Shown here piece after piece: positions 17,963 to 26,912 of a DNA stretch of 64,000 nucleotides. Position numbers and translations under genes: made by a program. Source of the DNA: an uncultured Flavobacteriaceae bacterium (GTDB lineage Bacteria > Bacteroidota > Bacteroidia > Flavobacteriales > Flavobacteriaceae); contig CANKZG010000001.1 of the NCBI GenBank assembly GCA_947488435.1, forward strand, positions 922,308-986,307, read 5' to 3'. The notes beneath the pieces are model-generated. The model saw nothing but the letters and a program-made list of their open reading frames with translations, was not told the DNA's origin and made no database searches. The first letter of the stretch is position 1. Every line of letters starts with the position of its first letter.

Positions 17963-19003
17963 ATGCAACTGTACAATACATTGAGCGCAAAAGAGAGAGA
18001 AGCGCTTATTGAAACTGCTGGAAAAGAGCGGCTAACCATTTCTTTTTACCAATATGCTCATATTGGAAACCCAGAGATATTTCGAAATCACCTCTTTGTT
18101 CATTGGAACGACCAAGACGTTTTAGGGAGAATTTATGTTGCTCACGAAGGAATAAATGCCCAACTATCTGTTCCGGCAGAAAATTTTGGAGCCTTTAAGG
18201 AGCATTTAGACAGTATTTCGTTCTTAAAAAATGTTCGATTAAATATTGCTATTGAACAGGACAATAAATCATTTCTAAAATTAAAAGTAAAGGTTAGAAG
18301 TAAGATTGTAGCAGACGGTTTGGATGATGCTACTTTTGATGTTACCAATAAAGGTGTTCATGTTGATGCCCGGGTATTTAATGAGCTTATTGAAGACCCT
18401 GATACCATTTTGGTTGACATGCGGAATCATTACGAAAGTGAAATAGGTCATTTTAAAAATGCCATAACTCCGGATGTAGATACTTTTAGAGATTCTTTGG
18501 AAATCATTGAAAAAGATCTGGAAGCGCATAAGGAAGATAAAAAATTAGTAATGTATTGCACTGGAGGCATCCGTTGTGAAAAAGCAAGCGCATATTACAA
18601 GCACAAAGGGTTTAAAAAGGTATATCAGTTAGAAGGAGGTATTATTGAATACACCAGACAAGTGCAACAACAACAATTGGAAAATAAGTTTAAAGGAAAA
18701 AATTTTGTTTTCGACCATCGCAGAGGAGAACGGATTTCAGACGACATCATTGCCCATTGCCATCAATGTGGAAATCCTTGCGACACCCATGTTAATTGTG
18801 CCAATGAAGCTTGTCATTTACTATTTATCCAATGTGAAACCTGTGCAGAAACACTAAATAATTGCTGTTCTAATGCCTGTAAAGAAATTCATGAACTTCC
18901 ATTTGAAGAACAAAAGAAGTTGCGAAAAGGAAAAGTAGTGAGTAATAAAATATTTAAAAAAGGGCGTTCCGAAGTTTTAAAATATAAGAACAAAACGCAA
19001 TAA
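17963..19003 (+). CDS. trhO: tRNA uridine(34) hydroxylase, rhodanese-like (TrhO/YceA)
   Basis: The product is 346 residues. The N-terminal part (to about 120) is the UPF0176-type domain; the rhodanese domain (about 125-225) holds VMYCTGGIRCEKA with the active-loop Cys at residue 199; the C-terminal tail has several Cys pairs (CHQCGNPCDTHVNC, CETCAETLNNCC) that probably bind metal. TrhO adds oxygen to C5 of wobble uridine in tRNA in a prephenate-independent route to ho5U. The gene has its own promoter and is probably monocistronic; ricT begins 114 bases later. Confidence 0.93.
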   Translation: MQLYNTLSAKEREALIETAGKERLTISFYQYAHIGNPEIFRNHLFVHWNDQDVLGRIYVAHEGINAQLSVPAENFGAFKEHLDSISFLKNVRLNIAIEQDNKSFLKLKVKVRSKIVADGLDDATFDVTNKGVHVDARVFNELIEDPDTILVDMRNHYESEIGHFKNAITPDVDTFRDSLEIIEKDLEAHKEDKKLVMYCTGGIRCEKASAYYKHKGFKKVYQLEGGIIEYTRQVQQQQLENKFKGKNFVFDHRRGERISDDIIAHCHQCGNPCDTHVNCANEACHLLFIQCETCAETLNNCCSNACKEIHELPFEEQKKLRKGKVVSNKIFKKGRSEVLKYKNKTQ

Positions 19004-19117
19004 GAGATTTCGATTTCGGCGCTGCCATATTTTTATAGTATCTTTACCTATAAGGAGTTTTTATGAACCTAAGTTAGTAGCTATTTATAGATAGCTTGCT
19101 AAATCAAGATATAATAT

Positions 19118-20275
19118 ATGGGTTGTAGCAGTTGTTCAACTGGAAAGGATGGACAACCGCGTGGATGCAAGAACAATGGTACTTGTGGCACAGATGGTTG
19201 TAATAAATTAACTGTTTTTGACTGGCTTTCAAATATGTCGCTTCCAAATGGGGAAAAACCATTTGATTGGGTAGAAGTGCGTTTCAAGAATAGTAGAAAA
19301 GAATTTTTTAGAAATACCGAGAATTTATCACTTGCTATTGGTGATATTGTAGCAACTCAGGCTAAATCTGGTCATGATGTTGGTATGGTAACGTTAACAG
19401 GAGAATTGGTTCGCGTTCAAATGAAACGGAAAAAGGAAGATTTTTCCGGAGAAGAACAGGTTAAAGTATACCGAAAAGCATCTCAAAAAGATATTGACGT
19501 ATGGCAGAAATGCAGAGATCGGGAAGAAGAAATTAAGAAAAGATCTCGGGAAATAGCTATTTCCCTACAATTGAAAATGAAAATTTCGGATGTAGAATTT
19601 CAGGGCGATGGATCTAAAGCAACTTTCTATTATACTGCGGAGGAGCGTGTAGATTTTAGACAGCTGATTAAAGATATGGCCAAAGCTTTTGGTATTCGAA
19701 TTGAAATGAGACAGATTGGATACCGTCAAGAAGCGCAGCGTTTAGGAGGTATTGGTTCATGCGGGAGAGAGTTGTGTTGCTCAACATGGTTAACAGATTT
19801 CAGATCGGTAAGCACGGCTGCGGCTCGATATCAACAACTTTCATTAAATCCTCAGAAACTTGCAGGACAGTGTGGAAAGTTAAAATGCTGCCTCAATTAT
19901 GAATTGGACGTGTATTTAGATGCGTTAAAAAATTTCCCAGCTCAAGACAGCAAACTTCATACAGAAAAGGGATTGGCAATTTGTCAAAAAGCAGATATTT
20001 TCAAAGAAACATTATGGTTTTCCTATAAGAATGATCATGCAAACTGGCATGCATTAACAAAGGATCAGGTTAACGAAATTATAGAAAAGAACAAGAAAAA
20101 AGAGAAAGTTGTTAGTCTTGAGGAATATGCCAGTGAAAATTTTGCTGAAGAGACTCCTGTTTTTGAAAATGTTGTTGGTCAAGATAGTTTAACGCGATTC
20201 GATCAGCCAAAACGTTCTAAAAAGCGTAAAAACAAACGTAGAAAAAATAAAAAAAGACAGTCCAAAAATGCATAG
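19118..20275 (+). CDS. ricT: PSP1 domain protein, RicT-like
   Basis: The product is 385 residues. The N-terminus is Cys-rich (MGCSSCSTGKDGQPRGC). The PSP1 domain (about 70-270) carries the family signature RLGGIGSCGRELCCSTWL and the second Cys cluster CGKLKCCLNYELDVYLD. The tail is strongly basic (KRSKKRKNKRRKNKKR). In Bacillus, RicT (YaaT) works with RlbA/RicF in a complex with Fe-S clusters affecting RNA maturation; the Bacteroidota role is not established. The basic tail suggests RNA or ribosome contact (inference). It overlaps gldH by 8 bases, so the pair is co-transcribed. Confidence 0.92.
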   Translation: MGCSSCSTGKDGQPRGCKNNGTCGTDGCNKLTVFDWLSNMSLPNGEKPFDWVEVRFKNSRKEFFRNTENLSLAIGDIVATQAKSGHDVGMVTLTGELVRVQMKRKKEDFSGEEQVKVYRKASQKDIDVWQKCRDREEEIKKRSREIAISLQLKMKISDVEFQGDGSKATFYYTAEERVDFRQLIKDMAKAFGIRIEMRQIGYRQEAQRLGGIGSCGRELCCSTWLTDFRSVSTAAARYQQLSLNPQKLAGQCGKLKCCLNYELDVYLDALKNFPAQDSKLHTEKGLAICQKADIFKETLWFSYKNDHANWHALTKDQVNEIIEKNKKKEKVVSLEEYASENFAEETPVFENVVGQDSLTRFDQPKRSKKRKNKRRKNKKRQSKNA

Positions 20276-20753
20276 GAAGTGGTTAGCCCTTTTGTTTTTG
20301 ATTTGTATAGTTTCTTGCAATAATATCTTAGTTCACTCCGAGTATCAGAGTATAAAAAATGGTCGGTGGAGTAAGGATAATGTGGTTCGTTTTACCTTTT
20401 CTGAACTGGATACTATTGCCCTTCACAATATGTTTATTAATGTTAGAAACGATAATAATTATCCCTACAGTAATCTCTTTTTAATTGCTGAACTCAACTT
20501 TCCAAATGGAGAAAGCGTTAAAGATACTTTGGAGTACGATATGGCGTTGGCAAATGGAGAATGGTTAGGAAAGGGATACGGAAGTGTTTTAGAAAATAAA
20601 TTATGGTACAAGGAAAACATCGTTTTTCCATCTTCTGGCGTATATACTTTACAGATATCACATGCCATGCGCAAAAATGGAGCAATTGAAGGGATTGTAA
20701 ATTTAGATGGCATTATTGATGTTGGATTTCAAATAGAAAAAAGCAATCCGTAA
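20268..20753 (+). CDS. gldH: gliding motility lipoprotein GldH
   Basis: The product is 161 residues with a lipoprotein signal peptide (LFLICIVSCNN, Cys at about 17). The mature domain has GldH features: YQSIKNGRWSKDNVVRFTF near the start, LHNMFINVRNDNNYPYSNLF, and the ending IVNLDGIIDVGFQIEK. GldH is needed for gliding and SprB secretion in Flavobacterium johnsoniae and is part of the gliding/T9SS set. The gene sits between ricT (8-base overlap) and the PBP1A gene (3-base gap), an arrangement I recall as conserved in Flavobacteriaceae. Confidence 0.9.
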   Translation: MHRKWLALLFLICIVSCNNILVHSEYQSIKNGRWSKDNVVRFTFSELDTIALHNMFINVRNDNNYPYSNLFLIAELNFPNGESVKDTLEYDMALANGEWLGKGYGSVLENKLWYKENIVFPSSGVYTLQISHAMRKNGAIEGIVNLDGIIDVGFQIEKSNP

Positions 20754-20756
20754 AAT

Positions 20757-23090
20757 ATGGCTACCAAAACAAAGAAAAAAACAACTAAAGGCTTTTTTAA
20801 ATTCATCAAATGGTTTTGGATACTGTTTGCCCTTGGGATTTTCTCAGTATTTTTAATTTTTCAACTTGCAGCCTGGGGGTTTTTAGGAGAAATGCCCACT
20901 TTTGAACGTTTAGAGAACCCGAACACTAATTTGGCTACGGAAATTATTTCTTCCGATGGTGAAACACTAGGGAAATATTATTTAGATGATAACAGAACAC
21001 CTGTGGCCTTTGAAGACCTGCCCCAAAATTTGGTCGATGCATTAGTGGCTACAGAAGATGCACGCTATTTTGATCACGCTGGTATTGATGCTCGAGGAAC
21101 GATAAGAGCTTTTGCATTTTTAGGAAAACGTGGAGGAGCCAGTACGATTTCTCAGCAATTGGCACGGCAGATTTATGTTGGCCCAAGATCCAGCAGTTTG
21201 TTTGAGACGGTAAAGCAGAAGGTAAAGGAATGGGTTATCGCTACAAGGTTAGAACGTAACTATACCAAAGAAGAAATCATAGCGATGTATTTCAATATTT
21301 ACGATTTCTTAAACAATGCAGATGGTATACGCTCGGCGGCGCGTATTTACTTTGGAAAGGAACCAAAAGACCTAAAGATAGAGGAATCTGCAATGCTAGT
21401 AGGAATGTTTAAAAACTCTTCTTTATTTAATCCAATTCGACGTGAAGCTTTAGTAAAAGATAGAAGGAATACCGTTTTAGGTCAAATGGCAAAGTATGGG
21501 TATATCACACAAACCGAAAAGGATTCCTTACAAGCGCTAAAGATGGATATTAACTTTAGCCCTGAATCGCATAGAGAAGGTTTGGCTACCTATTTTAGAA
21601 TGAACTTACAGCGATTTTTAAATAAATGGATTAAGGAAAACCCAAAACCAGATGGATCCAAATACAATATTTATTTAGATGGCTTAAAAGTATATACAAC
21701 GATAGATTCGAGAATGCAAGCCAATGCCGAGACATCGGTTAGAGAGCATATGAAACGACTACAGGCGGAATTTTTTCATCAAAACACTCCGCAACGAAAT
21801 AGAACAGCACCTTTTTTGGATTTAACGAATGGCGCAATTGATACGATTATGGAACGCGCCATGAAAAATTCCGAACGCTGGCGAAGTTTGAGAAGACAGA
21901 AAAAATCTGAAAAAGAAATTGAAGCTACCTTTCATGAACCCACAGAGATGACCGTTTTTGACTGGAATAGTGATACCCAGGAAAAAGACACAATAATGAC
22001 TCCTTTGGATTCTATTCGCTATTATAAGACTTTTTTGCGTGCTGCCATGATGTCTATGGAACCCCAAACAGGACATGTAAAAGCGTGGGTAGGTGGTATA
22101 GATTATAAGCATTTTCAATATGACAATGTAATACAGGGAGCAAGGCAGGCAGGCTCTACCTTTAAACCTTTTGTTTATGCAGCGGCCATAGATCAATTGC
22201 GTTATTCGCCTTGCGATTCTTTACCGGATAGTCAATATTGTATCGAAGCGAATAAGCATGGAAATCCGGAACCTTGGTGTCCTAAAAATTCAAACGGAAA
22301 ATACTCCGGAGATAACCTTACCCTAAAAAATGCTTTAGCGAATTCCGTAAATACCGTTACTGCCCAACTTATTGATAGAGTAGGCCCTAGATCTGTGGTA
22401 TCTATTGTGAAAAATTTAGGGCTAACCAAAGAGATTCCGGAAGTACCATCTATTGCTCTTGGAACGCCCGACTTTAATGTGTACGAAATGGTCGGAGCCT
22501 ATGGTACTTTTGTAAATCAAGGTGTTTATGTAAAACCTGTAATGGTTACGCGCATAGAAGATAAAAATGGACAGGTATTGTATGAATATGTTCCAGAGAC
22601 AAAGGATGTATTAAGTAAAGATGTGGCTTTTGCTATGGTTGACTTGATGAAAGGGGTTACCCAAGGAGGTTCAGGAGCTCGTTTAAGAACTCAGGGTGCA
22701 GAAAAGAACAAGGCAGAATATCGTGAAATAATAACTGGATATCCGTATAATTTTACAAATCCTATAGCGGGAAAAACAGGTACTACACAAAACCAAAGTG
22801 ATGGTTGGTTTATGGGAATGGTTCCTAATTTGGTTACCGGAGTTTGGGTTGGAGGTGAAGATAGAGCAACACACTTTAAAACGATTACTTATGGACAGGG
22901 AGCTTCTATGGCGCTACCGATTTGGGGACTTTATATGAACAAAAATTATGAAGATGTGGAACTGGGAATTTCAAAGGAAGATTTTGAAGAACCTGAAGAT
23001 ATGTCTATTGCCATTGATTGTAATAAAGTACGTGAAGAGCTTCAAAAAGATGATGATTTAGAAGATGATCTTGAAGATATCGGATTCTAG
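20757..23090 (+). CDS. mrcA: class A penicillin-binding protein (PBP1A)
   Basis: The product is 777 residues. A short basic cytoplasmic tail and one membrane helix (about 19-43) precede the GT51 transglycosylase domain, with catalytic Glu100 in ATEDARYFDHAGID and GGASTISQQLARQ at 127-139. The transpeptidase domain has the active Ser467 in GSTFKPF (SxxK), SVN in ALANSVNTV, and KTGTT at 673-677. The C-terminus is acidic. It polymerises and cross-links peptidoglycan in the periplasm. The gene follows gldH with a 3-base gap and is probably the last of a three-gene operon. Confidence 0.96.
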   Translation: MATKTKKKTTKGFFKFIKWFWILFALGIFSVFLIFQLAAWGFLGEMPTFERLENPNTNLATEIISSDGETLGKYYLDDNRTPVAFEDLPQNLVDALVATEDARYFDHAGIDARGTIRAFAFLGKRGGASTISQQLARQIYVGPRSSSLFETVKQKVKEWVIATRLERNYTKEEIIAMYFNIYDFLNNADGIRSAARIYFGKEPKDLKIEESAMLVGMFKNSSLFNPIRREALVKDRRNTVLGQMAKYGYITQTEKDSLQALKMDINFSPESHREGLATYFRMNLQRFLNKWIKENPKPDGSKYNIYLDGLKVYTTIDSRMQANAETSVREHMKRLQAEFFHQNTPQRNRTAPFLDLTNGAIDTIMERAMKNSERWRSLRRQKKSEKEIEATFHEPTEMTVFDWNSDTQEKDTIMTPLDSIRYYKTFLRAAMMSMEPQTGHVKAWVGGIDYKHFQYDNVIQGARQAGSTFKPFVYAAAIDQLRYSPCDSLPDSQYCIEANKHGNPEPWCPKNSNGKYSGDNLTLKNALANSVNTVTAQLIDRVGPRSVVSIVKNLGLTKEIPEVPSIALGTPDFNVYEMVGAYGTFVNQGVYVKPVMVTRIEDKNGQVLYEYVPETKDVLSKDVAFAMVDLMKGVTQGGSGARLRTQGAEKNKAEYREIITGYPYNFTNPIAGKTGTTQNQSDGWFMGMVPNLVTGVWVGGEDRATHFKTITYGQGASMALPIWGLYMNKNYEDVELGISKEDFEEPEDMSIAIDCNKVREELQKDDDLEDDLEDIGF

Positions 23091-23152
23091 AGAGAAATCA
23101 ATTTTCTGTTTAAACCTAGAATGAAATTGAATAAGAAATAAATTACAAGTTA

Positions 23153-23854
23153 ATGATACGTAAAACTGTAACTGATGTCGTTGCTGCGCTTAAGGGTGTG
23201 GAAAACGGAATGACATTTATGCTAGGGGGGTTTGGTTTATGTGGGATACCCGAGAATTCAATTGCAGAATTAGTACGTTTGGGAATTTCAGATATAACCT
23301 GTATTTCAAACAATGCTGGCGTAGATGATTTTGGTTTAGGTTTGCTGCTACAAAATCGTCAGATAAAAAAAATGATTTCCTCATATGTGGGCGAAAATGA
23401 CGAGTTCGAACGCCAAATGTTAAGCGGAGAGCTTGAAGTAGAACTTACCCCTCAAGGAACCTTGGCTGAAAAGTGTAGAGCTGCTCAGGGAGGCTTTCCG
23501 GCATTTTACACTCCTGCAGGCTACGGTACTGAAGTAGCAGAAGGGAAGGAAACCCGGGCGTTTAATGGAAAGATGTATGTGCTGGAAGAAGCGTGCAAAG
23601 CAGATTATGCTTTTGTAAAAGCTTGGAAAGGTGACGAGGCGGGAAATTTAATTTTTAAGGGCACTGCAAGAAATTTTAATCCTTGCATGTGTGGAGCGGC
23701 CAAGATAACCGTTGCTGAGGTAGAAGAGTTACTTCCTGCTGGGAGCTTAGACCCAAATGAAATTCATGTTCCTGGAATTTTTATACAACGTATTTTTGAG
23801 GGAAAACATTTCGAAAAGCGTATAGAACAACGCACCGTAAGAGAAAAACAATAA
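23153..23854 (+). CDS. scoA: 3-oxoacid CoA-transferase subunit A
   Basis: The product is 233 residues, typical of the alpha subunit of acetoacetate:succinyl-CoA transferase. It carries [18 protein letters not shown] near residue 25, the glycine-rich CoA-binding region, and later [16 protein letters not shown] and [20 protein letters not shown]. The enzyme moves CoA between succinyl-CoA and acetoacetate, linking ketone bodies, leucine or lysine breakdown with the TCA cycle. The partner subunit gene lies one gene away, separated by a small membrane-protein gene that is rarely seen in that place. Confidence 0.94.
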   Translation: MIRKTVTDVVAALKGVENGMTFMLGGFGLCGIPENSIAELVRLGISDITCISNNAGVDDFGLGLLLQNRQIKKMISSYVGENDEFERQMLSGELEVELTPQGTLAEKCRAAQGGFPAFYTPAGYGTEVAEGKETRAFNGKMYVLEEACKADYAFVKAWKGDEAGNLIFKGTARNFNPCMCGAAKITVAEVEELLPAGSLDPNEIHVPGIFIQRIFEGKHFEKRIEQRTVREKQ

Positions 23855-23858
23855 CAAG

Positions 23859-24200
23859 ATGAGACTACAATTTGCATGTTCTTCTTGCGGTAAAAATAAT
23901 TTATATACACCCAAAGTCCCTACCCGTGGCGATCTGCATATAAAGATCGGAATTACTGAGGTACAAGTAAATTGTCAGATATGTGGAAACCGAGAAAGAA
24001 AACACCTCAATACCATTAATGCTATCGTTGATTATAAAATTATTGGTATTGGATTTGTTTTAGGAATAATTGCAACTTTAGGGTTATGGAATTTTTATGG
24101 AGCTGTTAGCACAGCAAGCTTTTTTATACCAATGCTATTTTGGATTCAAGAAAACAATGCTGTTAGCGGTTTTAATAAATACCATATTAAGAGAAAATAG
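23859..24200 (+). CDS. small zinc-ribbon membrane protein between the CoA-transferase subunits
   Basis: The product is 113 residues. Residues 7-42 form a probable zinc ribbon with Cys7, Cys10, Cys39 and Cys42 (CSSC and CQIC). Two hydrophobic segments follow (about 61-78 and 83-98), then a short polar tail. I do not recognise the family and no enzyme motif is present. It lies 4 bases after scoA and 2 bases before scoB, so it is translated from the same message. Whether it has any part in CoA transfer is unknown; it could be an unrelated insertion kept by operon expression. Confidence 0.78.
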   Translation: MRLQFACSSCGKNNLYTPKVPTRGDLHIKIGITEVQVNCQICGNRERKHLNTINAIVDYKIIGIGFVLGIIATLGLWNFYGAVSTASFFIPMLFWIQENNAVSGFNKYHIKRK

Positions 24201-24202
24201 AT

Positions 24203-24856
24203 ATGTTAGACAAACAAGGCATTGCAAAACGAATTGCGAAGGAAGTTAAGGACGGATATTATGTTAATCTTGGTATAGGTATACCGACCCTTGTAGCTAA
24301 CTTCGTTCGTGAAGATATTAGTGTTGAATTTCAGAGTGAAAACGGAGTTTTGGGAATGGGACCTTTTCCCATAGAAGGAGAAGAAGATGCCGACATAATA
24401 AATGCGGGAAAACAGACCATAACAACCTTGGCCGGAGCTTCTTTTTTTGATTCTGCCACAAGCTTTAGCATGATTCGAGGACAGCATGTGGACCTTACTA
24501 TATTGGGAGCCATGGAAGTAGCTGAAAATGGAGATATTGCCAACTGGAAGATACCAGGTAAAATGGTGAAAGGCATGGGAGGTGCTATGGATTTAGTTGC
24601 TTCAGCCGAGAATATTATTGTAGCAATGATGCATACAAATAAAGCAGGCAAATCTAAACTCTTAAAGCGATGTTCTTTGCCCCTTACCGGAGTAGGTTGC
24701 GTAAAAAAAATTGTAACTAATCTTGCTGTTTTGGAAGTGGTGCCAAATGGATTTTTATTGAAAGAACGCGCACCAGAAATAAGTGTTGAAACAATCAAGA
24801 ACGCAACAGAAGGAAACCTCATTATTGAAGGAGAGATTCCCGAAATGATTCTTTAA
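24203..24856 (+). CDS. scoB: 3-oxoacid CoA-transferase subunit B
   Basis: The product is 217 residues, the size of the beta subunit. Early VNLGIGIPTLVANFV and FQSENGVLGMGPFP hold the glycine-rich region and the conserved SENG motif with the catalytic Glu that forms the enzyme-CoA thioester. GAMEVAENGDIANWKIPG and KGMGGAMDLVASAENIIVAM follow. It works as a complex with ScoA. It is the last gene of this three-gene unit; the next 150 bases contain no gene before the small ORF. Confidence 0.95.
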   Translation: MLDKQGIAKRIAKEVKDGYYVNLGIGIPTLVANFVREDISVEFQSENGVLGMGPFPIEGEEDADIINAGKQTITTLAGASFFDSATSFSMIRGQHVDLTILGAMEVAENGDIANWKIPGKMVKGMGGAMDLVASAENIIVAMMHTNKAGKSKLLKRCSLPLTGVGCVKKIVTNLAVLEVVPNGFLLKERAPEISVETIKNATEGNLIIEGEIPEMIL

Positions 24857-25007
24857 GGTTGTAAATAGCGCTCCAATTTCACATCGTGAGTCATACATTT
24901 TACCACATTTTTTTTAAAGTTTGCAACAATAGTTAAGATTAAAGGTAAAAGTTTATTAAGTTTAGGATCTTAATTTTTGAGTTTAATCCCCAAATAAAAA
25001 CCAATTT

Positions 25008-25115
25008 ATGGAATCCCAAATGAACCAAATGCCTGCTGAGGAAGTAATTTACAAAGACCGCAGTAATTTTTATAGAGGTATTTTAGCGTTGACGAAGAAA
25101 CTATTTATGTTTTAA
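25008..25115 (+). CDS. 35-residue small protein with its own terminator
   Basis: An ATG-initiated frame of 35 codons ends with TAA, and a terminator follows 24 bases later. The product is charged at first (PAEEVIYKDRSNFYRG) and ends in a short amphipathic, basic-hydrophobic segment (ILALTKKLFMF). It contains three Met codons in the first eight. The 150 bases upstream are AT-rich without a clean TAnnTTTG box. I do not recognise it. Support for translation is the tidy gene-terminator unit and a balanced protein sequence; it could also be a small RNA. Confidence 0.45.
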   Translation: MESQMNQMPAEEVIYKDRSNFYRGILALTKKLFMF

Positions 25116-25139
25116 GTTAACCTCAAAAAGAATTAAAAA

Positions 25140-25175
25140 GGGAGCAATGCTTTTAGTGTTGCTCCCTTTTGTGTT
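25140..25175 (+). terminator. intrinsic terminator after the 35-residue ORF
   Basis: GGGAGCAA (25140-25147) pairs with TTGCTCCC (25159-25166) around an 11-base loop, followed by TTTTGTGTTT. It lies 24 bases after the stop of the small ORF and 55 bases before the GNAT gene. Confidence 0.85.
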
Positions 25176-25229
25176 TACTATTTTAGTTTTCATAGAAAAA
25201 AGGTACTTTAGACTAATAATTAGTATCAA

Positions 25230-25751
25230 ATGAACTTGAAATTTGAAGCATGCAATACTTCCCATATAACCACCTTGATTTGGATTTCAGAAACAACGTT
25301 TAGAGATGCTTTTGAAAAAGCAAATGAGCCTGAAGATTTTGCAACCTATATTAATCAAGCTTTCAATAAAGAAAAACTTCTTACCGAATTAAATAATCCT
25401 AATACTGCTTTTTACTTTGTTTATTTGGATGCAGAATTAGTAGGGTATTTTAAATTAAACGAATTCGACGCACAATCGGAAGCTCAACCTGACGATGCAA
25501 TAGAGTTAGAACGTATATACGTGTTAGAGAAATTTCAAGGGAAGCAAATAGGATTTCATATCTTGGAAGCGATAAAAACAAAAATTATTGACAAAGAGAA
25601 AAAGATGCTTTGGTTAGGGGTTTGGGAGGAAAATTATGCGGCAATACGATTCTATAAAAAACATGGCTTCATCGAATTTGGAACACACCCATATTATGTA
25701 GGAACCGATAAACAAACAGATCTTTTGCTTAAGATTGAGATGATACATTAA
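25230..25751 (+). CDS. GNAT family N-acetyltransferase
   Basis: The product is 173 residues. The GNAT core is visible: strand VYLDAELVGYFKLN, then ELERIYVLEKFQGKQIGFHI (motif A, with the QGKQIG acetyl-CoA loop), and NYAAIRFYKKHGFIEFGTHP (motif B). It transfers an acetyl group from acetyl-CoA to an amine; the substrate cannot be read. It resembles the small-molecule or ribosomal-protein type acetyltransferases. The gene precedes a serine hydrolase gene by 12 bases, so both may be on one transcript. Confidence 0.92.
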   Translation: MNLKFEACNTSHITTLIWISETTFRDAFEKANEPEDFATYINQAFNKEKLLTELNNPNTAFYFVYLDAELVGYFKLNEFDAQSEAQPDDAIELERIYVLEKFQGKQIGFHILEAIKTKIIDKEKKMLWLGVWEENYAAIRFYKKHGFIEFGTHPYYVGTDKQTDLLLKIEMIH

Positions 25752-25763
25752 AAACTAAGAATT

Positions 25764-26912
25764 ATGAAAATAAAAATGATTAACGTTTTCCTTTTCTGTA
25801 TAGGGATGACCTTTGCTCAAGACTCGTATTACTTTCCTGATCGTGGCCTTTGGGCGCAAAAAACACCAGTTACTTTTCAAATTAATGAATCAAAATTAAG
25901 GGAAGCTGTTCAGTTTGCTGAAGCCAATGAATATAGTGGATCAAAAGATTTGCGAATAGCAATCTTGAAAGGTTTTGAGCGCGAGCCCTTTCACGAGATT
26001 TTAGGACCAACAAAGAAAAGAGGAGGCCCTGCCGGGATGATTTTAAAAAATGGTTATGTTATAACACAATGGGGAGATGTTGATCGTGTGGATATGACTT
26101 TTAGTGTTACAAAAAGCTTTTTATCGACGGTTGGTGGTTTGGCTGTTGACCATGGTCTTATTAAAAACGTTAATGATAAAGTAGGCAATTATGTTTGGGA
26201 TGGAACTTTCGAAGGTGCTCATAATAGCAAAATAAGCTGGAAGCATCTTTTGCAGCAAAACTCCGATTGGTCGGGAAGCCTATGGGGAGTTAAAGATTGG
26301 GCAGACCGTCCACCTCGAAAAGGAGGGTTAGATGACTGGAAGTATCGAGACTTAAAGGAACCTGGAACCGTTATGGAATATAACGATGTTCGCGTAAATG
26401 TTCTTGCATATGCCTTAACTCAGGTATGGAGAAACCCAATGCCTAAAGTATTGAAAGAAAAGCTCATGGATAAAATTGATGCATCTACAACATGGAGGTG
26501 GCATGGATATAAGAATGCGTGGACAGAGGTAGATGGGTTACAAATGAAATCCGTGACTGGTGGAGGGCACTCAGGTGCCGGTCTTTTTATTAATACGACA
26601 GACATGGCGCGATTTGGATTACTTTTTTTGAATGATGGCAAGTGGAAGAATGAAAGAATATTAAGTGAATCTTGGATTGCCGAAGCAATTGAGCCTTCAA
26701 CGCCTAATGTTAACTATGGGTATATGTGGTGGTTGAATAAAAAAGGACCACGACATTGGGAAGGATTGTCGGAGAACATTTATTATGCCGCCGGCTTTGG
26801 AGGCAATTTTATTGTGATTGATAAAGAACATGATTTGGTTATCGTTACCCGTTGGTTGGAACCAAATAAAATAGGAATATTTGTAGAGAAGGTATTGGAG
26901 GCTATGCCTTAA
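25764..26912 (+). CDS. secreted serine hydrolase, beta-lactamase/class C family
   Basis: The product is 382 residues with a signal peptide (about 1-18, ending MTFAQ). The class C beta-lactamase-like fold shows the active SxxK in FSVTKSFLST (near residue 115), the YxN-like EYNDVRVN (near 208), and a GGHSGAGL segment before the last third. Members include esterases and D-aminopeptidases, so beta-lactam hydrolysis should not be assumed. It acts outside the cytoplasm. The 3' end overlaps the convergent aminotransferase gene by 4 bases. Confidence 0.9.
   Translation: MKIKMINVFLFCIGMTFAQDSYYFPDRGLWAQKTPVTFQINESKLREAVQFAEANEYSGSKDLRIAILKGFEREPFHEILGPTKKRGGPAGMILKNGYVITQWGDVDRVDMTFSVTKSFLSTVGGLAVDHGLIKNVNDKVGNYVWDGTFEGAHNSKISWKHLLQQNSDWSGSLWGVKDWADRPPRKGGLDDWKYRDLKEPGTVMEYNDVRVNVLAYALTQVWRNPMPKVLKEKLMDKIDASTTWRWHGYKNAWTEVDGLQMKSVTGGGHSGAGLFINTTDMARFGLLFLNDGKWKNERILSESWIAEAIEPSTPNVNYGYMWWLNKKGPRHWEGLSENIYYAAGFGGNFIVIDKEHDLVIVTRWLEPNKIGIFVEKVLEAMP

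Noticed and set aside
25764-26912. A beta-lactamase resistance gene
   Set aside because: The SxxK and YxN-type motifs show the general serine-hydrolase fold only; many relatives are esterases or peptidases, and no resistance context is present.
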